A stretch of 62,672 nt of DNA from an uncultured Butyrivibrio sp. GTDB lineage: Bacteria > Bacillota > Clostridia > Lachnospirales > Lachnospiraceae. Location of the stretch: the NCBI GenBank assembly GCA_946536145.1, contig CAMNEA010000011.1, positions 1-62,672 of the forward strand. Reading direction: 5' to 3'. The notes beneath the pieces are model-generated. The model made no database searches and was not told where the DNA came from. It worked only from the letters and a program-made list of their open reading frames with translations. A program made the translations under genes and the position numbers. The first letter of the stretch is position 1. The number at the start of each line of letters is the position of its first letter. This document shows, in pieces, positions 17,775 to 25,740 of this stretch.

Positions 17775-17941
17775 ATGTATGACTTCTTGAATGATATTTC
17801 AGAAACCCGCACCAGCTGCGGGTTTCGTGAGAACATGATACAAGAGGCAAACAAGCCCTGCGACGCAGTCGCAGGGCTTGTTTGCGGCATTTTTGAATCT
17901 TCGATTCAAAAATGTATGACTTCTTGAATGATATTCCAGAA
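17775..17941. repeat. Repeat element: two hairpins flanked by 30-bp direct repeats
   Basis: The direct repeat copies at 17775-17804 and 17912-17941 differ at one base in 30. Between them are an 18-bp perfect stem (GCAAACAAGCCCTGCGAC at 17847-17864, arm 17868-17885, 3-base loop) and an 11-bp stem (ATTTTTGAATC, 17889-17913). A diverged copy of the hairpin pair lies at 62250-62335. It covers the 17648-17960 gap together with the terminator at 17803-17825; no gene is apparent there. Confidence 0.8.
17803..17825. terminator. Hairpin downstream of the GH16 gene
   Basis: AAACCCGC-ACCAGCT-GCGGGTTT is a perfect 8-bp stem with a 7-base loop. It lies after the leftward GH16 gene and overlaps the first direct repeat by two bases. 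The T-run is short, so termination is likely but not certain. Confidence 0.5.
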
Positions 17942-17960
17942 GTCATGCTATGCTGTGGTC

Positions 17961-20528
17961 TTACGGAAGTTCTTCAAGAATTATGTCATCAATGAAGACA
18001 TCATGTTTTTCTGTGATCCTGACACCGTCAACCGATCCGAGCGTGATATTGAACCTTGCATTTGTATCGGTCGGGTACTCCATCCTGAATTCTGAAGTGA
18101 TGGTCTTCCACTCAGGTCCTATCTCCACTGCGTCCGGGGTCTGACTGTAATTGGTCCAGTCCCCCTCATATTGCTGGATCGAGTAGGCAATTTTGCGCTG
18201 TATGCTTGACTTGGCCTTAAAGGTAAGTCTGTAGCTCTTTCCCTCTGTAAGTGTCACTCCATCCTGATTGAGCTGAACATACCATGCATTTCCCGAATCA
18301 GTGGCCACTGTGTCATCGATGGTTATGGCAAATGCATTGTCATTTCCATTCATGCTGTCTATGACTATGTTTGCCGTTACCGAGTCATAAATGTAAGGTG
18401 TAAAGCCTGTAAGTCCTGCGTTAAAAGAGCCGTTCTTTATAAGGGCTGACTCTCCAAGGCTTATGTTGTCAACAAAATATGTGCCTTTCTTGCTGAACAG
18501 CAGCTCTATTGATGATTCCTCTCTGGTCAGATCAGCATCAAACCCAAACTTTTCAGAGAATTCATTATCCTCCGTTCCAAGCTCCGGAATATATTCTTTT
18601 CCTCCGGCAGTTACGGTAAGTCCATCTGCAGCGCCGTCATCAGCGTATCTTGCGTTAAAAGAAAGCTCGTACTCTCCCTTTGTTAAGGGCGAAAGATTGC
18701 TCTGCATAACTCTTACGGGGGTATTATCATCCGGAACAACCACCTTGAGCTGTCTTATATTGTCCTCGTTGGTAACAGAGACATATTCTTTATCCTTATC
18801 CTCTATCTCCCAGTATCCAAGCCTCTTTTCACCCTGATCAAAGCTGCCGTTGTATATAAAGTTGCCATCCGGCCTTATTGTCTTGGCATCCCCAGATGAG
18901 ATCTCTTCGCCCGACTTGTGAACGAGCTTTACGTTTGTTATGGTAACAGGTGCCAGAGTCCCCATATGTCCAAGGTTAAACTCGAGTGAACCGTTGGGAT
19001 CGCTCTTCTCATTCATGGTAAAGGTGAGGGTATAGGTCTTTTTCTCACTTCCAATCTTAACCGGCGTATCTTCAAAGTATCTGATCCATCCCCTGTCAGG
19101 TCCCTCAACATCTACCGTGATCTCCCTCTCTTCCGTAGAGTAGGCGTCAAAACTCAGCTCGTACTCCCATCCCCTGTACATGGGAATACGCTCCTGCTTG
19201 AGCTGAACAGCGTAGAACACAGAGCCCGCTGTCTTAGGGATAAGAGTGATCCCTTCGTCAGAGAGTTCATATTTTGAGCCAAAGGCGTCAGACTCGAAAT
19301 GGAATTTCCAGTTATCGGGATCTGCCTTCTCTGAGCGGTCAAGGCCAATTTCCTCTGTGAAGGTTGGATTATTGACGAAGTTACCCTCCGCGTCGGCTTC
19401 CCTGAAAGTTACAGCATCTCCCTCAGGGCGCTGCGCAACTTCCTCTGCCTTTTTGTATTCCTCCGAAGGTCTCTGATAGACCCTGACGTAGTCCACTTCA
19501 AACTCTTTGTCATTCATCTCAGCCTTCTCGGCATCTCCGGGATATCCAACCCAGTTTCCACCCACGGCAAGATTCAATATGATGTAAAAATTCTGGTCAA
19601 AAGGCGCCGGGTATGTAATCTGGTTGTCTTCATCGGTTCCTGTAAACCAGTCGCCTGTGGTATAGATCTCCTCATCATCCACATACCAGGTGATCCTGCC
19701 GGGCTCCCAGTCGGCGCGGTAAACATGGAAATCATCGGAAAAGCCGTTTGCCGATATCTCTTTTATCCCCTGGTTCTCCCTGTGTCCGTCACCGGCGCTG
19801 TAGCCATAGTGGATTGTATGGTAACTCTTGGAAGTATCCTGCCCCATTACCTCCATGATATCTATCTCACCGCACTTGGGCCACTGTCCGTACAATCCCT
19901 CGTCTGTAGCCATGAGCCAGAAAGCCGGAAGATAACCCTTTCCAGCAGGAACCTTCGCCCTGGCTTCAAATCTTCCGTAGGTAAAGTCATGCTTATTCTG
20001 GGTTGTAATTCGGCCCGAAGTTATAAGTTCTGCCTCTTTCCCATCCTCATCTGTAATCTTCTCGATATGCGGCTTTATCTTAAGGGTGCCGTCGCTTACT
20101 TCAATATTTCCCTCTTCCAGCGAAGTATACCTCTGAAGCTCGGCATTTACCCAGCCGGGTTCATGAAGCTCAACATTCCAGTCCTGCGTATTTAGCGTAT
20201 CTCCGTCAAAATCGTCCTCCCAGACAAGCGTATAGTCATCAGCGGCGGCAGAATCGCCCTCTTCAGCTTCCGGGCTGTCAGCTGCTTCCGCTCCTGATTC
20301 AGCAGAATCGGAGACTTTCTCTCCTGCATCAGCAGTGATTTCCTGCGAAACACCTTGCTCCTCTGAAGCTGCAGTATTTTCAGCTTCTGCTGATTCCCCT
20401 GTCGTGCTGCCGCCATCTGTCTGTGCGGGAGCCACAACATCCGTTTTTCCGCACCCATAGACTGAGCCTGCCACTAAAACTGCCCCCATCATGGATGCAA
20501 ACATTCGTTTTAGATCTGATCTTTTCAC
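17961..20528 (-). CDS. GH16 beta-glucanase lipoprotein with CBM4/9-like modules
   Basis: An 855-residue surface protein. The start is GTG at 20528 with GGAGGG upstream; the longer frame adds a non-signal-like leader. The signal region ends at a probable lipobox (GSVYGC), then an acidic Ala/Glu/Ser linker. The GH16 domain (about 105-370) has the catalytic EIDIMEVMG motif, as in laminarinases and lichenases. Three C-terminal carbohydrate-binding-like modules follow (NNPTFTEE, NFIYNGSFDQG, LIKNGSFNAGLTGF). It should cut beta-1,3 or mixed-linkage glucan at the cell surface. The YczE-like gene lies 83 bases upstream. Confidence 0.9.
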   Translation of the reverse strand: MKRSDLKRMFASMMGAVLVAGSVYGCGKTDVVAPAQTDGGSTTGESAEAENTAASEEQGVSQEITADAGEKVSDSAESGAEAADSPEAEEGDSAAADDYTLVWEDDFDGDTLNTQDWNVELHEPGWVNAELQRYTSLEEGNIEVSDGTLKIKPHIEKITDEDGKEAELITSGRITTQNKHDFTYGRFEARAKVPAGKGYLPAFWLMATDEGLYGQWPKCGEIDIMEVMGQDTSKSYHTIHYGYSAGDGHRENQGIKEISANGFSDDFHVYRADWEPGRITWYVDDEEIYTTGDWFTGTDEDNQITYPAPFDQNFYIILNLAVGGNWVGYPGDAEKAEMNDKEFEVDYVRVYQRPSEEYKKAEEVAQRPEGDAVTFREADAEGNFVNNPTFTEEIGLDRSEKADPDNWKFHFESDAFGSKYELSDEGITLIPKTAGSVFYAVQLKQERIPMYRGWEYELSFDAYSTEEREITVDVEGPDRGWIRYFEDTPVKIGSEKKTYTLTFTMNEKSDPNGSLEFNLGHMGTLAPVTITNVKLVHKSGEEISSGDAKTIRPDGNFIYNGSFDQGEKRLGYWEIEDKDKEYVSVTNEDNIRQLKVVVPDDNTPVRVMQSNLSPLTKGEYELSFNARYADDGAADGLTVTAGGKEYIPELGTEDNEFSEKFGFDADLTREESSIELLFSKKGTYFVDNISLGESALIKNGSFNAGLTGFTPYIYDSVTANIVIDSMNGNDNAFAITIDDTVATDSGNAWYVQLNQDGVTLTEGKSYRLTFKAKSSIQRKIAYSIQQYEGDWTNYSQTPDAVEIGPEWKTITSEFRMEYPTDTNARFNITLGSVDGVRITEKHDVFIDDIILEELP

Positions 20529-20611
20529 AATATCCCTCCTAAGCCGTAAATATGTTATATCGCGCCAAAGCGATCTGTTCAGTTTTGTTAGCGCAAATCC
20601 CAAAGACGCAT

Positions 20612-21295
20612 CTACTCTGTAGGTATTAAATTTGATCCCTTCAGCATCGGACGGGCAATCTTCTCATTGAAGAATTCTATAAGCGGCCCCATGAAAAATG
20701 CAGTTATTATCGTTCCGACACCGGCTATCTGCGGTATCCTGGATGCAGGATTACCTGCAATCATAAAGAGGATGCATCCGGATATTACGCAGACGAGATC
20801 TGTACAAATGCGGACATACTTGAACTTTCCGATCTTCCACTTCCCGGAGATAACAATTGCCACCGCATCATAGGTGGATACACCCAGGTCTGCAGTCATG
20901 TAAAGAGCTGATCCGATACAGATGACAACAATTCCGACAAAGAGGCATATAAATCTGAAAACAATTGACGGATTGGGAAATATCTTTCGCAGCATGTCAT
21001 AGGTAAACTGCGTAATATACCCCAGAAGAAACATATTGATGAATGTCGCAATTCCTATGTTGTGCCTGTCCGCTATAAGGCTGAAGCTCAGGAGAATTAC
21101 ATTAACTATGACATACAGCGTTCCAAAATCGATAGGTATCAGCGCATCCAGCCCGCTCATCAGCGACTGAAAAGGGTCAACTCCAAGCGCAGCAAGCTTA
21201 AAAACGCCCACACTTATCGCACAAATGATTACTCCCATAAGTGATATCGCTATTCTGCGTCTTCTTTCCTTTATAAATTCCATTAGCCTGTCCAT
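20612..21295 (-). CDS. YczE/YitT-family membrane protein
   Basis: A 227-residue integral membrane protein with about five hydrophobic segments. ALGVDPFQSLMSGL and ADLGVSTYDAVAI are the repeated motif of YczE/YyaS/YitT proteins, whose function is unsettled. The ATG at 21295 has AGAGGTG five bases upstream; a GTG two codons earlier overlaps that site. It precedes the GH16 gene in the same direction. Confidence 0.75.
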   Translation of the reverse strand: MDRLMEFIKERRRRIAISLMGVIICAISVGVFKLAALGVDPFQSLMSGLDALIPIDFGTLYVIVNVILLSFSLIADRHNIGIATFINMFLLGYITQFTYDMLRKIFPNPSIVFRFICLFVGIVVICIGSALYMTADLGVSTYDAVAIVISGKWKIGKFKYVRICTDLVCVISGCILFMIAGNPASRIPQIAGVGTIITAFFMGPLIEFFNEKIARPMLKGSNLIPTE

Positions 21296-21443
21296 ATTCA
21301 CCTCTTTTATAAGTCATGATTTTTAAACGTTCAATCAGAAGTTCAATGCGTCCACAAACAATAAATATTTTATATATATTTTATATGATATATAACTCAT
21401 ATATTCAATTGTGTGCCGTTTCACTCAGATTCCAAACTCTTTA

Positions 21444-22076
21444 TTACTCTTCTGCAAGATACATCCCCATCCTGTTGACATTTCCTTTCAGATCCTCTTT
21501 CCCGAGAGCCCCTATATCACCCTCTTCATCAAGGCCTATGAAGAACTCCTTATCTCCTTTTCTGAACAATGCGTAATAATAGGCGGTCCCATGCTCTATA
21601 GAAGCATCAAAGAACTCCCAGCCATCCGCTTCGAGTAACGGCAAAGCGTCAGTATAGTCAATTCCCTTCCTGATTGAGCCCAGTGAATATTCAGTTCCGC
21701 TATACTGGATGTTGTTCACATGCCCGCTGTTGTCAAAATAAAAGAACGGTCCCGCCATGGAATAATCTTCATTGACTTCGCTGCTCATCTGATAGAACAT
21801 ATCCTCGCCATCGCCAACTTTCTCGGCATCCGGAAATGTGTGTAAAACAGCTTCTTCATCCGCGCCATACAATTCCGCAAGATCGTGCAGGTCATCCTCC
21901 TCCGCTGCACTCTCATCTTCCGGGGGTTCAGAAGTGCTCCCAAATTCCTCATCCACATTAATAATATCATCTTTCACTTCAGATTCAGATGTACTGTTCC
22001 CTTTTGCGCATCCCGCCATAATCAGCGCCATAGCAGTTATGATGCAAATTGAAATTTTTACTTTTCCTTTAATCAT
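21444..22076 (-). CDS. Lipoprotein of unknown function
   Basis: A 210-residue protein with a lipoprotein signal (ITAMALIMAGC) followed by an acidic Ser/Glu-rich linker (about 25-62) and a C-terminal domain with FFYFDNSGHVNNIQYSG and FRKGDKEFFIGLDEEGDIG. The family is not recognised. The architecture (lipobox, acidic linker, small domain) resembles the lipoprotein at 5355, but the globular parts do not look related. AGGTGA precedes the ATG. It is transcribed away from the exported protein upstream, from which a hairpin separates it. Confidence 0.7.
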   Translation of the reverse strand: MIKGKVKISICIITAMALIMAGCAKGNSTSESEVKDDIINVDEEFGSTSEPPEDESAAEEDDLHDLAELYGADEEAVLHTFPDAEKVGDGEDMFYQMSSEVNEDYSMAGPFFYFDNSGHVNNIQYSGTEYSLGSIRKGIDYTDALPLLEADGWEFFDASIEHGTAYYYALFRKGDKEFFIGLDEEGDIGALGKEDLKGNVNRMGMYLAEE

Positions 22077-22122
22077 TACGCTTCACCTATTCTTATTCTG
22101 TCTAAATTTAGCCATAGTTATA

Positions 22123-22144
22123 GGGTGGTCAAACCTGACCACCC
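22123..22144. terminator. Hairpin between two exported-protein genes
   Basis: GGGTGGTC-AAACCT-GACCACCC forms an 8-bp perfect stem with a 6-base loop, 31 bases after the stop of the 22175 gene on the minus strand. It lacks a strong T-run, so it may be a weak terminator or an mRNA-stabilising hairpin. Confidence 0.5.
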
Positions 22145-22174
22145 CATAATATCATAAAAACTTTATTCACTATA

Positions 22175-23014
22175 TTATTTTACACTTAAGGTCATAAGCC
22201 TCTCAGTAGAATACTTATTATAGAGATTTCCGGAATATATACCAAGGTTAATATAATAATACTTACCTTTCTTGAGTCCTGAGAAGGTTTCACTCACTGT
22301 AGCCTTATCAGTAATGGCTTTTCTAGAGCTATACTCTAAAAGCTTACCGGAAGCATCACGAAATTCAAAGTTTCCACCATAAATAGTTCCTTCATAATCC
22401 AAAATTTTCTTAGTGATTGTTAATTTGGAAGATGTTGCCTTAACCTTAAACCACCTGTTGAACTCGTTGCCGTTTGAATTCAGTACAGTTACTGCCTTGT
22501 TGTTGGTCTTAAGCTCAGTTGCACGATTTTTACAATAATTTGTAGCAGCCTTGCATTTAACTGCTGACCATGTAACCTTTGAGTCACTGGATCCTGCATT
22601 ATAAAGATAATAAGTTCCCTTAGGAAGAACTCTGTAATAAGTCTTTGACTTTTGATTTCTGTACTCCCACATAGTATCAGAAACCATATAATTGCTGCTG
22701 TTTCTTAACTCGCCTTTTGCATATTTAGAATAAATGCGGATCTGATTGCTTGCATTACTTGTGGTGACCTTAACATAACTGTTATCCGGAACAGTTATCT
22801 TATACATAAAATAATGATAATCATAATCACTGCGAGTATTTTTGTCTCTCCATCCCGATACAGCGGCTTTAGCTGTAAAGCTTGAGCCTGCCTTAGGTGA
22901 AGAAGCGTGATAAATATAATGATCTGTATATGCCTCAACCTTCTGAGGGAATACACCCAGTGTCACGATCAGCACAAGCATAAGTGCCAAAAATTGTTTT
23001 GCTATCTTTTTCAT
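22175..23014 (-). CDS. Secreted protein of unknown function
   Basis: A 279-residue protein with a signal peptide (KKIAKQFLALMLVLIVTLGVFPQKVEA) and no lipobox. The mature part is rich in Tyr, Ser and Lys with two similar beta-rich halves (FMYKITVPDNSYVKVTT ... GTYYLYNAG and RWFKVKATSSKLTITK ... KGKYYYINLG). These resemble pre-peptidase C-terminal-like beta-sandwich domains, which often bind carbohydrate or cell wall; I cannot name the family. GGGAGG precedes the ATG. Base use is more AT-rich than its neighbours. About 210 bases of AT-rich sequence upstream hold no other feature before the conserved promoter at 23226. Confidence 0.7.
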   Translation of the reverse strand: MKKIAKQFLALMLVLIVTLGVFPQKVEAYTDHYIYHASSPKAGSSFTAKAAVSGWRDKNTRSDYDYHYFMYKITVPDNSYVKVTTSNASNQIRIYSKYAKGELRNSSNYMVSDTMWEYRNQKSKTYYRVLPKGTYYLYNAGSSDSKVTWSAVKCKAATNYCKNRATELKTNNKAVTVLNSNGNEFNRWFKVKATSSKLTITKKILDYEGTIYGGNFEFRDASGKLLEYSSRKAITDKATVSETFSGLKKGKYYYINLGIYSGNLYNKYSTERLMTLSVK

Positions 23015-23225
23015 ATCTGCCTCCCTTGTTATTTAAAAAAAGATAAATACTACATGCGTCATTCTATCATTATGTAGGTTATATAACAATTGGGAAAATT
23101 CATAAATATTTCACATTTTATTTATATATCTTTTATCTATGTAACAAGTTCATAGACTTAATAGCGTCTCATAGTCTCTGCATAACTGATAATAAAGATT
23201 TTATAATTACTTAACGCCCATTCTA

Positions 23226-23252
23226 GAATATATAGTATATAATCATCTTAAC
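23226..23252 (+). promoter_or_regulatory. Conserved promoter block, copy 1
   Basis: A 27-base block containing TAGTATATAAT (the -10 TATAAT at 23238-23243) matches the block at 25600-25626 at 25 of 27 positions. No good -35 box is present in either copy, which suggests an extended -10 promoter or one that needs an activator. It drives the small ORF at 23295. Confidence 0.65.
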
Positions 23253-23294
23253 AGATACTACATGTTGTGTTCGTGTTTTCTCTATAAGGAGGAT

Positions 23295-23414
23295 ATGTCT
23301 AGTGCAGCGACGAAGAATGAGCGATGTTACGGAAAACCTTTGCCGATGACTGTAAATGCGGTAAGGATCAACAACAGATACATTGATCCCCGCATGATCA
23401 AAATAAAGTTTTGA
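23295..23414 (+). CDS. Small ORF (39 aa) with hydrophobic continuation in the -1 frame
   Basis: A 39-codon ORF with an ideal ribosome site (AAGGAGGAT) six bases or less before the ATG, ending PRMIKIKF-stop. The TGA overlaps a TTG that opens a 21-codon frame (23411-23476) encoding LNLISVALMLAGVVLSC and four further residues, a typical lipoprotein signal core. The junction is AAGTTTTGA, so a -1 shift would give a 60-residue basic-then-hydrophobic peptide. It may be a programmed shift, a coupled second ORF or a simple mutation. A hairpin terminator at 23507 and a dedicated promoter argue that the locus is a real transcript. The family is unknown. Confidence 0.5.
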   Translation: MSSAATKNERCYGKPLPMTVNAVRINNRYIDPRMIKIKF

Positions 23415-23506
23415 ATCTGATCTCTGTAGCTCTGATGCTGGCGGGAGTAGTCCTCTCCTGTTATTACCTAATCTGACAGACCTTTCATGTGCCCATTTTA
23501 AGTATA

Positions 23507-23546
23507 GCCCTGCGGGTATGCATCATATAATGCACGCTCGCAGGGC
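23507..23546 (+). terminator. Hairpin terminator after the small ORF
   Basis: GCCCTGCG (23507-23514) pairs with CGCAGGGC (23539-23546), with an inner GCAT/ATGC pairing. It lies about 30 bases after the end of the hydrophobic continuation frame. The T-run is weak. Confidence 0.5.
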
Positions 23547-23617
23547 CCCTCCATGTCTTCCCTCAGTTTTTTTAAGTCACTCTTTCCCGCGACGCAGCAA
23601 TACGGGCAGTGTCAGAT

Positions 23618-23905
23618 TCATTTCATCATCGCTTTTATAGGGTTTATCGCTGATGCCATTGTCTTTATCATATCAAGATTCCGTTTCATAAACTCTTCAA
23701 GTTTACTCACTTCTCCTTCGGTAAATCCATTGTTGGAAAGTATCCTGCACGCCGGAATCTCTCCCTCTGCCAGTCTCTTGCCATCAGAAAAAGTCACGTA
23801 TGCAACCTTTTCTCCATTTTTGGGGCATAAGGCTGACACACTCATATCCAATTTATCTTCGCTTGACTTACTCTTTTTCCCAAAATCAATAGCAAAATCT
23901 TCCAT
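23618..23905 (-). CDS. Small conserved-looking protein of unknown function
   Basis: A 95-residue soluble protein with an N-terminal charged segment, a short beta-like part (VAYVTFSDGKRLAEGEIPACRIL) and a helical C-terminus (VSKLEEFMKRNLDMIKTMASAINPIKAMM). The family is not recognised. GGGGATAG precedes the ATG and codon use resembles neighbouring genes. It is followed leftwards by the convergent small-ORF transcript. Upstream is the kinase-RpiB fusion in the same orientation, 66 bases away. Confidence 0.65.
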   Translation of the reverse strand: MEDFAIDFGKKSKSSEDKLDMSVSALCPKNGEKVAYVTFSDGKRLAEGEIPACRILSNNGFTEGEVSKLEEFMKRNLDMIKTMASAINPIKAMMK

Positions 23906-23971
23906 CTACTATCCCCTTTAAATCTCAGTGTTCCCTTTTGATCTCATATTACACGGCTTAGAACAAATTAT

Positions 23972-25189
23972 TTACTTAACCGGGACGCAGTGCCTGTCAT
24001 TTATGTCGCATACTTTCTGTACTCTTCTTCTGTACTTCTCTTCCATAAGGGGCTCGGTTGAAAGCCATGTCTTTACGACTTCCATGGCCATAAGACCACC
24101 TATGATCTTGGCACCAAGACACAGGATGTTGGAGTCGGTATGCTGTCTTGCAAGTGTGGCACAGAGCGGATCCTGACATACTGCCGCATAGCAACCGTTT
24201 ATCTTGTTGGCGATCAGCGCACTGCCATATCCCACTCCATCACAAAAAATACCCCTGTCGCACTCTCCTCTGGCAACTGCAAGCGCAGCAGGATAAACAA
24301 AATCTGACAGGTCGCACGAATTCTCATCGTATGTACCGAAATCCTTTACTTCATACCCCTGGGAAACAAGGTATTTCTTTATCTCTTCCTTCATCTGTGT
24401 TCCGGCGTGATCATTAGCCATTGCAATAGTCATTGTCTTGACCTCCTCTCTAAAAGATACAGTCTTCCAGCCCTCAGACGAAATACTGAGTTCAAGATCT
24501 GCCGGCTTTGTTCTTTCTAGGCACAGACTGACATTTGCCATATCGCTGAATTCAACAAATGTAATGGCTTTCTCCCTTGAGCAGCCTGTAGATATCTTTC
24601 TTTCTATGAGCCGCTCCTTAAGCATATCCGGATCAGCTTTCACAGATATTGTAAAATCGGCCAAATCGGACAGATCCTTCCACCCCTCTTCGTCAAGGAG
24701 AAGATAATTTCCTTCTAGTATAATTATATCGCCGTCGACAAAAATTGCATCTTCATCCGGATTATGGGAAAGACGGTTGTACATCGGCCATCCGATATTC
24801 CTGCCAAGAGCCACTTCACTTAGCTTCATTTTAAGTCTCTCCAGATCAAACGTTACAGGAGCTCCTTTTATATCAACCATCTTTACATCCCTGCCATCAA
24901 CAAGGGTAGAATGAGAAAGTAAATACTCCTGTCGCCTGTGGAACCCGTCCATGCCGATGGCCTGGACTTTTTTATCAGGTATGGCCTTTGAAGAAAGATG
25001 TTGCAGAAAACCGGCGAGCGTACTCTTACCCGCCCCGGGTGGCGCCGCAAGCATAACAAGGATCCTGCCGCCTTTTTCGGAATGCATCTTAAAAAGGTGC
25101 TTCAAAAGCGGAATGAAAATCGTATCTATCTCATCCTCATTGTATGCAGCATTTATCACGATTCCATTATTATCGAATGTATACTCCAT
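23972..25189 (-). CDS. P-loop sugar/nucleoside kinase fused to RpiB/LacAB isomerase
   Basis: A 405-residue two-domain protein. Residues 1-255 form a uridine-kinase/pantothenate-kinase-like P-loop domain (Walker A LAAPPGAGKST, MDGFHRRQEYL, IILEGNYLLL). Residues 256-405 form an RpiB/LacA/LacB sugar-phosphate isomerase (AMANDHAGTQMKEEI, active-site region FCDGVGYGSALIANK, LCLGAKIIG). The fusion suggests phosphorylation followed by aldose-ketose isomerisation of one sugar. The ATG at 25189 has GGAG at good distance; the ATG five codons earlier has none. No transporter or further sugar gene is adjacent, so the substrate is unknown. Confidence 0.85.
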   Translation of the reverse strand: MEYTFDNNGIVINAAYNEDEIDTIFIPLLKHLFKMHSEKGGRILVMLAAPPGAGKSTLAGFLQHLSSKAIPDKKVQAIGMDGFHRRQEYLLSHSTLVDGRDVKMVDIKGAPVTFDLERLKMKLSEVALGRNIGWPMYNRLSHNPDEDAIFVDGDIIILEGNYLLLDEEGWKDLSDLADFTISVKADPDMLKERLIERKISTGCSREKAITFVEFSDMANVSLCLERTKPADLELSISSEGWKTVSFREEVKTMTIAMANDHAGTQMKEEIKKYLVSQGYEVKDFGTYDENSCDLSDFVYPAALAVARGECDRGIFCDGVGYGSALIANKINGCYAAVCQDPLCATLARQHTDSNILCLGAKIIGGLMAMEVVKTWLSTEPLMEEKYRRRVQKVCDINDRHCVPVK

Positions 25190-25336
25190 AGGCTCACTCT
25201 CCATCGGTCTTTGTCATAAATATCTTAACACAATATTAATATACCACGTCCTCAATACAAACCCGATGCCTCTCTCCAAAAAGTTGTATAATTAAAGTAT
25301 TACTCAAGACTTCAATAATATTTATGAGGGCATATC

Positions 25337-25510
25337 ATGAAAAAAGAATCAGAGATCAGGAAACGCCTTGAAAAAGAAATAAACTCCTTTCTCACCTGTC
25401 CCAAGTTCGCTGTGGAAGAGCACGCCAACTATATTTATGCACTTGCCTGGGTATTGGACATGACAGACAGGGAGGTCGATGAGCTGTTGCAGAAAGCCGA
25501 GCGTTATTAA
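25337..25510 (+). CDS. Small protein (57 aa), unknown function
   Basis: A 57-codon ORF beginning MKKESEIRKRLEKEI and ending LLQKAERY. GAGGG precedes the ATG and a TATAAT box lies at 25287-25292, about 45 bases upstream. The product is predicted to be mostly helical and soluble, with a single cysteine. It lies in the gap between the kinase-RpiB fusion (divergent) and the candidate sRNA. I recognise no family. Confidence 0.6.
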   Translation: MKKESEIRKRLEKEINSFLTCPKFAVEEHANYIYALAWVLDMTDREVDELLQKAERY

Positions 25511-25599
25511 AATATGGGTTTTTTAACGCATTATCAGAAACCCGTGTAAAAAATTAGAATTTTTTCTCATTTATTTTATACATATTTTAGAATTATTGC

Positions 25600-25626
25600 G
25601 AATATTTAGTATATAATAATCTTAAC
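25600..25626 (+). promoter_or_regulatory. Conserved promoter block, copy 2
   Basis: The same 27-base block as at 23226 with two substitutions; TATAAT is at 25612-25617. No ORF with a ribosome site follows. Instead there is a structured segment ending in a terminator hairpin, so it probably drives a non-coding RNA. Confidence 0.65.
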
Positions 25627-25740
25627 GAACACAACATATAGTAGTTTTCTACATAATCCCATTTTAGCTTCCCTAACCTACTGCCAGGATGTGCCAACAC
25701 CCTGGCAGTCCTCCCATTAATGGGAGTTTTCTTTTCTCCT
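25624..25740 (+). ncRNA. Candidate small RNA
   Basis: The predicted transcript starts about 7 bases after TATAAT. It contains a segment complementary to the leader of the 23295 ORF (25626-25645), then an 8-bp stem CTGCCAGG/CCTGGCAG (from 25681), then the palindrome CTCCCATTAATGGGAG followed by TTTTCTTTTC as terminator. The UCCUCC between the hairpins could pair with a Shine-Dalgarno. The terminator overlaps the last codons of the convergent MocR gene. It is evidence for an sRNA, not proof. Confidence 0.5.

Noticed and set aside
17764..17946. 60-codon ORF across the hairpin element
   Set aside because: It runs through the inverted repeats and the direct repeats, so the frame is a by-product of the structure.
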